Source of the DNA: Planctomycetaceae bacterium | GTDB lineage: Bacteria > Planctomycetota > Planctomycetia > Pirellulales > Thermoguttaceae | DNA: 15,192 nucleotides | Direction: 5' to 3' | Assembly: GCA_031283825.1 (NCBI GenBank) | Contig: JAITAZ010000638.1 | Location: 1 to 15,192 of the forward strand | Shown: positions 14,855 to 15,192 of the stretch, piece by piece | Layout: each line of letters begins with the position of its first letter | Position numbering within the stretch: position 1 is the stretch's first letter | Program-made: the position numbers and the translations under genes | Notes under the pieces: model-generated | What the model saw: the letters and a program-made list of their open reading frames with translations, nothing else | Databases searched by the model: none | What the model was told of the DNA's origin: nothing

Positions 14855-14925
14855 CTACTTTGGAAATACCCCGATGAGGTATAAAAAATTTGTAACCGTT
14901 CACGGTTTTTTAAACACGGATAGTT

Positions 14926-15192
14926 GGGGGAATTTTAAACGCGGATAATAGCAGATTAGACGGATAATCGCGGAAAAAGGAAATGACGCCTTTGTGTGGT
15001 AAAAGTCAATAATTTAAAGTGATAAAGAGTGAAGTAAAAAATTATAATACTAACTAAATAAATAATTGACTAGACAAATCAACTATAACTAAATAAACCT
15101 AAATAAATAAATTTATGAATATTAAAATCGCCATTTGCATTTTCCGCGATTATCCGTCCTATCTGTTATTATCCGTGTTTAAAAATTCCCCT
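14926..15192. mobile_element. Element with terminal inverted repeats of about 60 bp at the window end (MITE-like)
   Basis: The left arm (14926-14990) and right arm (15129-15192) are imperfect inverted repeats: GGGGAATTTT, AAAC-n-CGGATAATA, CAGAT, GACGGATAATCGCGGAAAA and AAATG-n-CG are shared in order. About 138 bp of AT-rich DNA between them (14991-15128) has no ORF. A partial extra copy of the terminal motif (TTTTTTAAACACGGATA, 14906-14922) lies just outside the left arm. The window stops at the outer edge of the right arm, as expected if a repeated element broke the assembly. A transposase-lacking mobile element is likely; the family is not identified. Confidence 0.55.

Overview
The window is an AT-rich bacterial segment (apart from about 100 bases of poly-C at the left edge) with seven protein-coding genes, all on the + strand. 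Six of the seven products carry an N-terminal signal peptide or lipobox, or a single N-terminal signal/anchor segment, and the seventh is an inner-membrane RND pump, so the whole locus works in or across a Gram-negative-type envelope. Large secreted caspase-like proteins, a CusA/CzcA-type pump with a VDDSIVDIEN motif, and a neighbouring HGG-type His-rich lipoprotein resemble what I recall from Planctomycetota. That assignment is an inference from memory, not a search result.

Layout. Positions 1-99 are near-pure poly-C, probably an assembly or sequencing artefact, and 100-412 is leader sequence. Genes at 413-2581 and 2625-6353 encode two unrelated-in-detail secreted caspase-like (clan CD, C14) proteins in tandem, 43 bp apart. 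The first has a type I metacaspase-like catalytic domain. The second joins a caspase domain, TPR-like helices, a coiled coil and what looks like the first half of a CHAT domain. After a 336-bp intergenic stretch full of inverted repeats come two paralogous small secreted proteins of unknown function (6690-7373 and 7740-8450). Then follows a metal-efflux-type module: periplasmic adaptor (8751-10343), RND permease (10563-13811) and a His-rich lipoprotein (13988-14578). No outer-membrane channel or dedicated regulator is visible.

The non-coding DNA is unusually structured. Three copies of one long palindromic element of about 145-150 bp (7474-7620, 8577-8721, 14623-14772) share a central terminator-like hairpin, and the first copy is inverted relative to the other two. 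A second hairpin family occurs twice, just upstream of the gene at 6690 and of the RND gene. There is also a 102-bp MITE-like palindrome (8456-8557), an element with terminal inverted repeats of about 60 bp that fills the right edge (14926-15192), and several smaller inverted repeats. A 13-bp GATAAT-C-ATTATC palindrome upstream of the RND gene matches the core of the classical Fur box.

How the parts may work together. Adaptor plus RND permease should form an inner-membrane/periplasmic efflux assembly that needs an outer-membrane channel encoded elsewhere; the His-rich lipoprotein probably binds metal beside it. The two caspase-like genes look like one transcription unit, possibly a proteolytic or scaffold pair in the envelope. 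No sequence evidence ties them functionally to the efflux genes, although the same non-coding repeat families surround the middle and right-hand genes.
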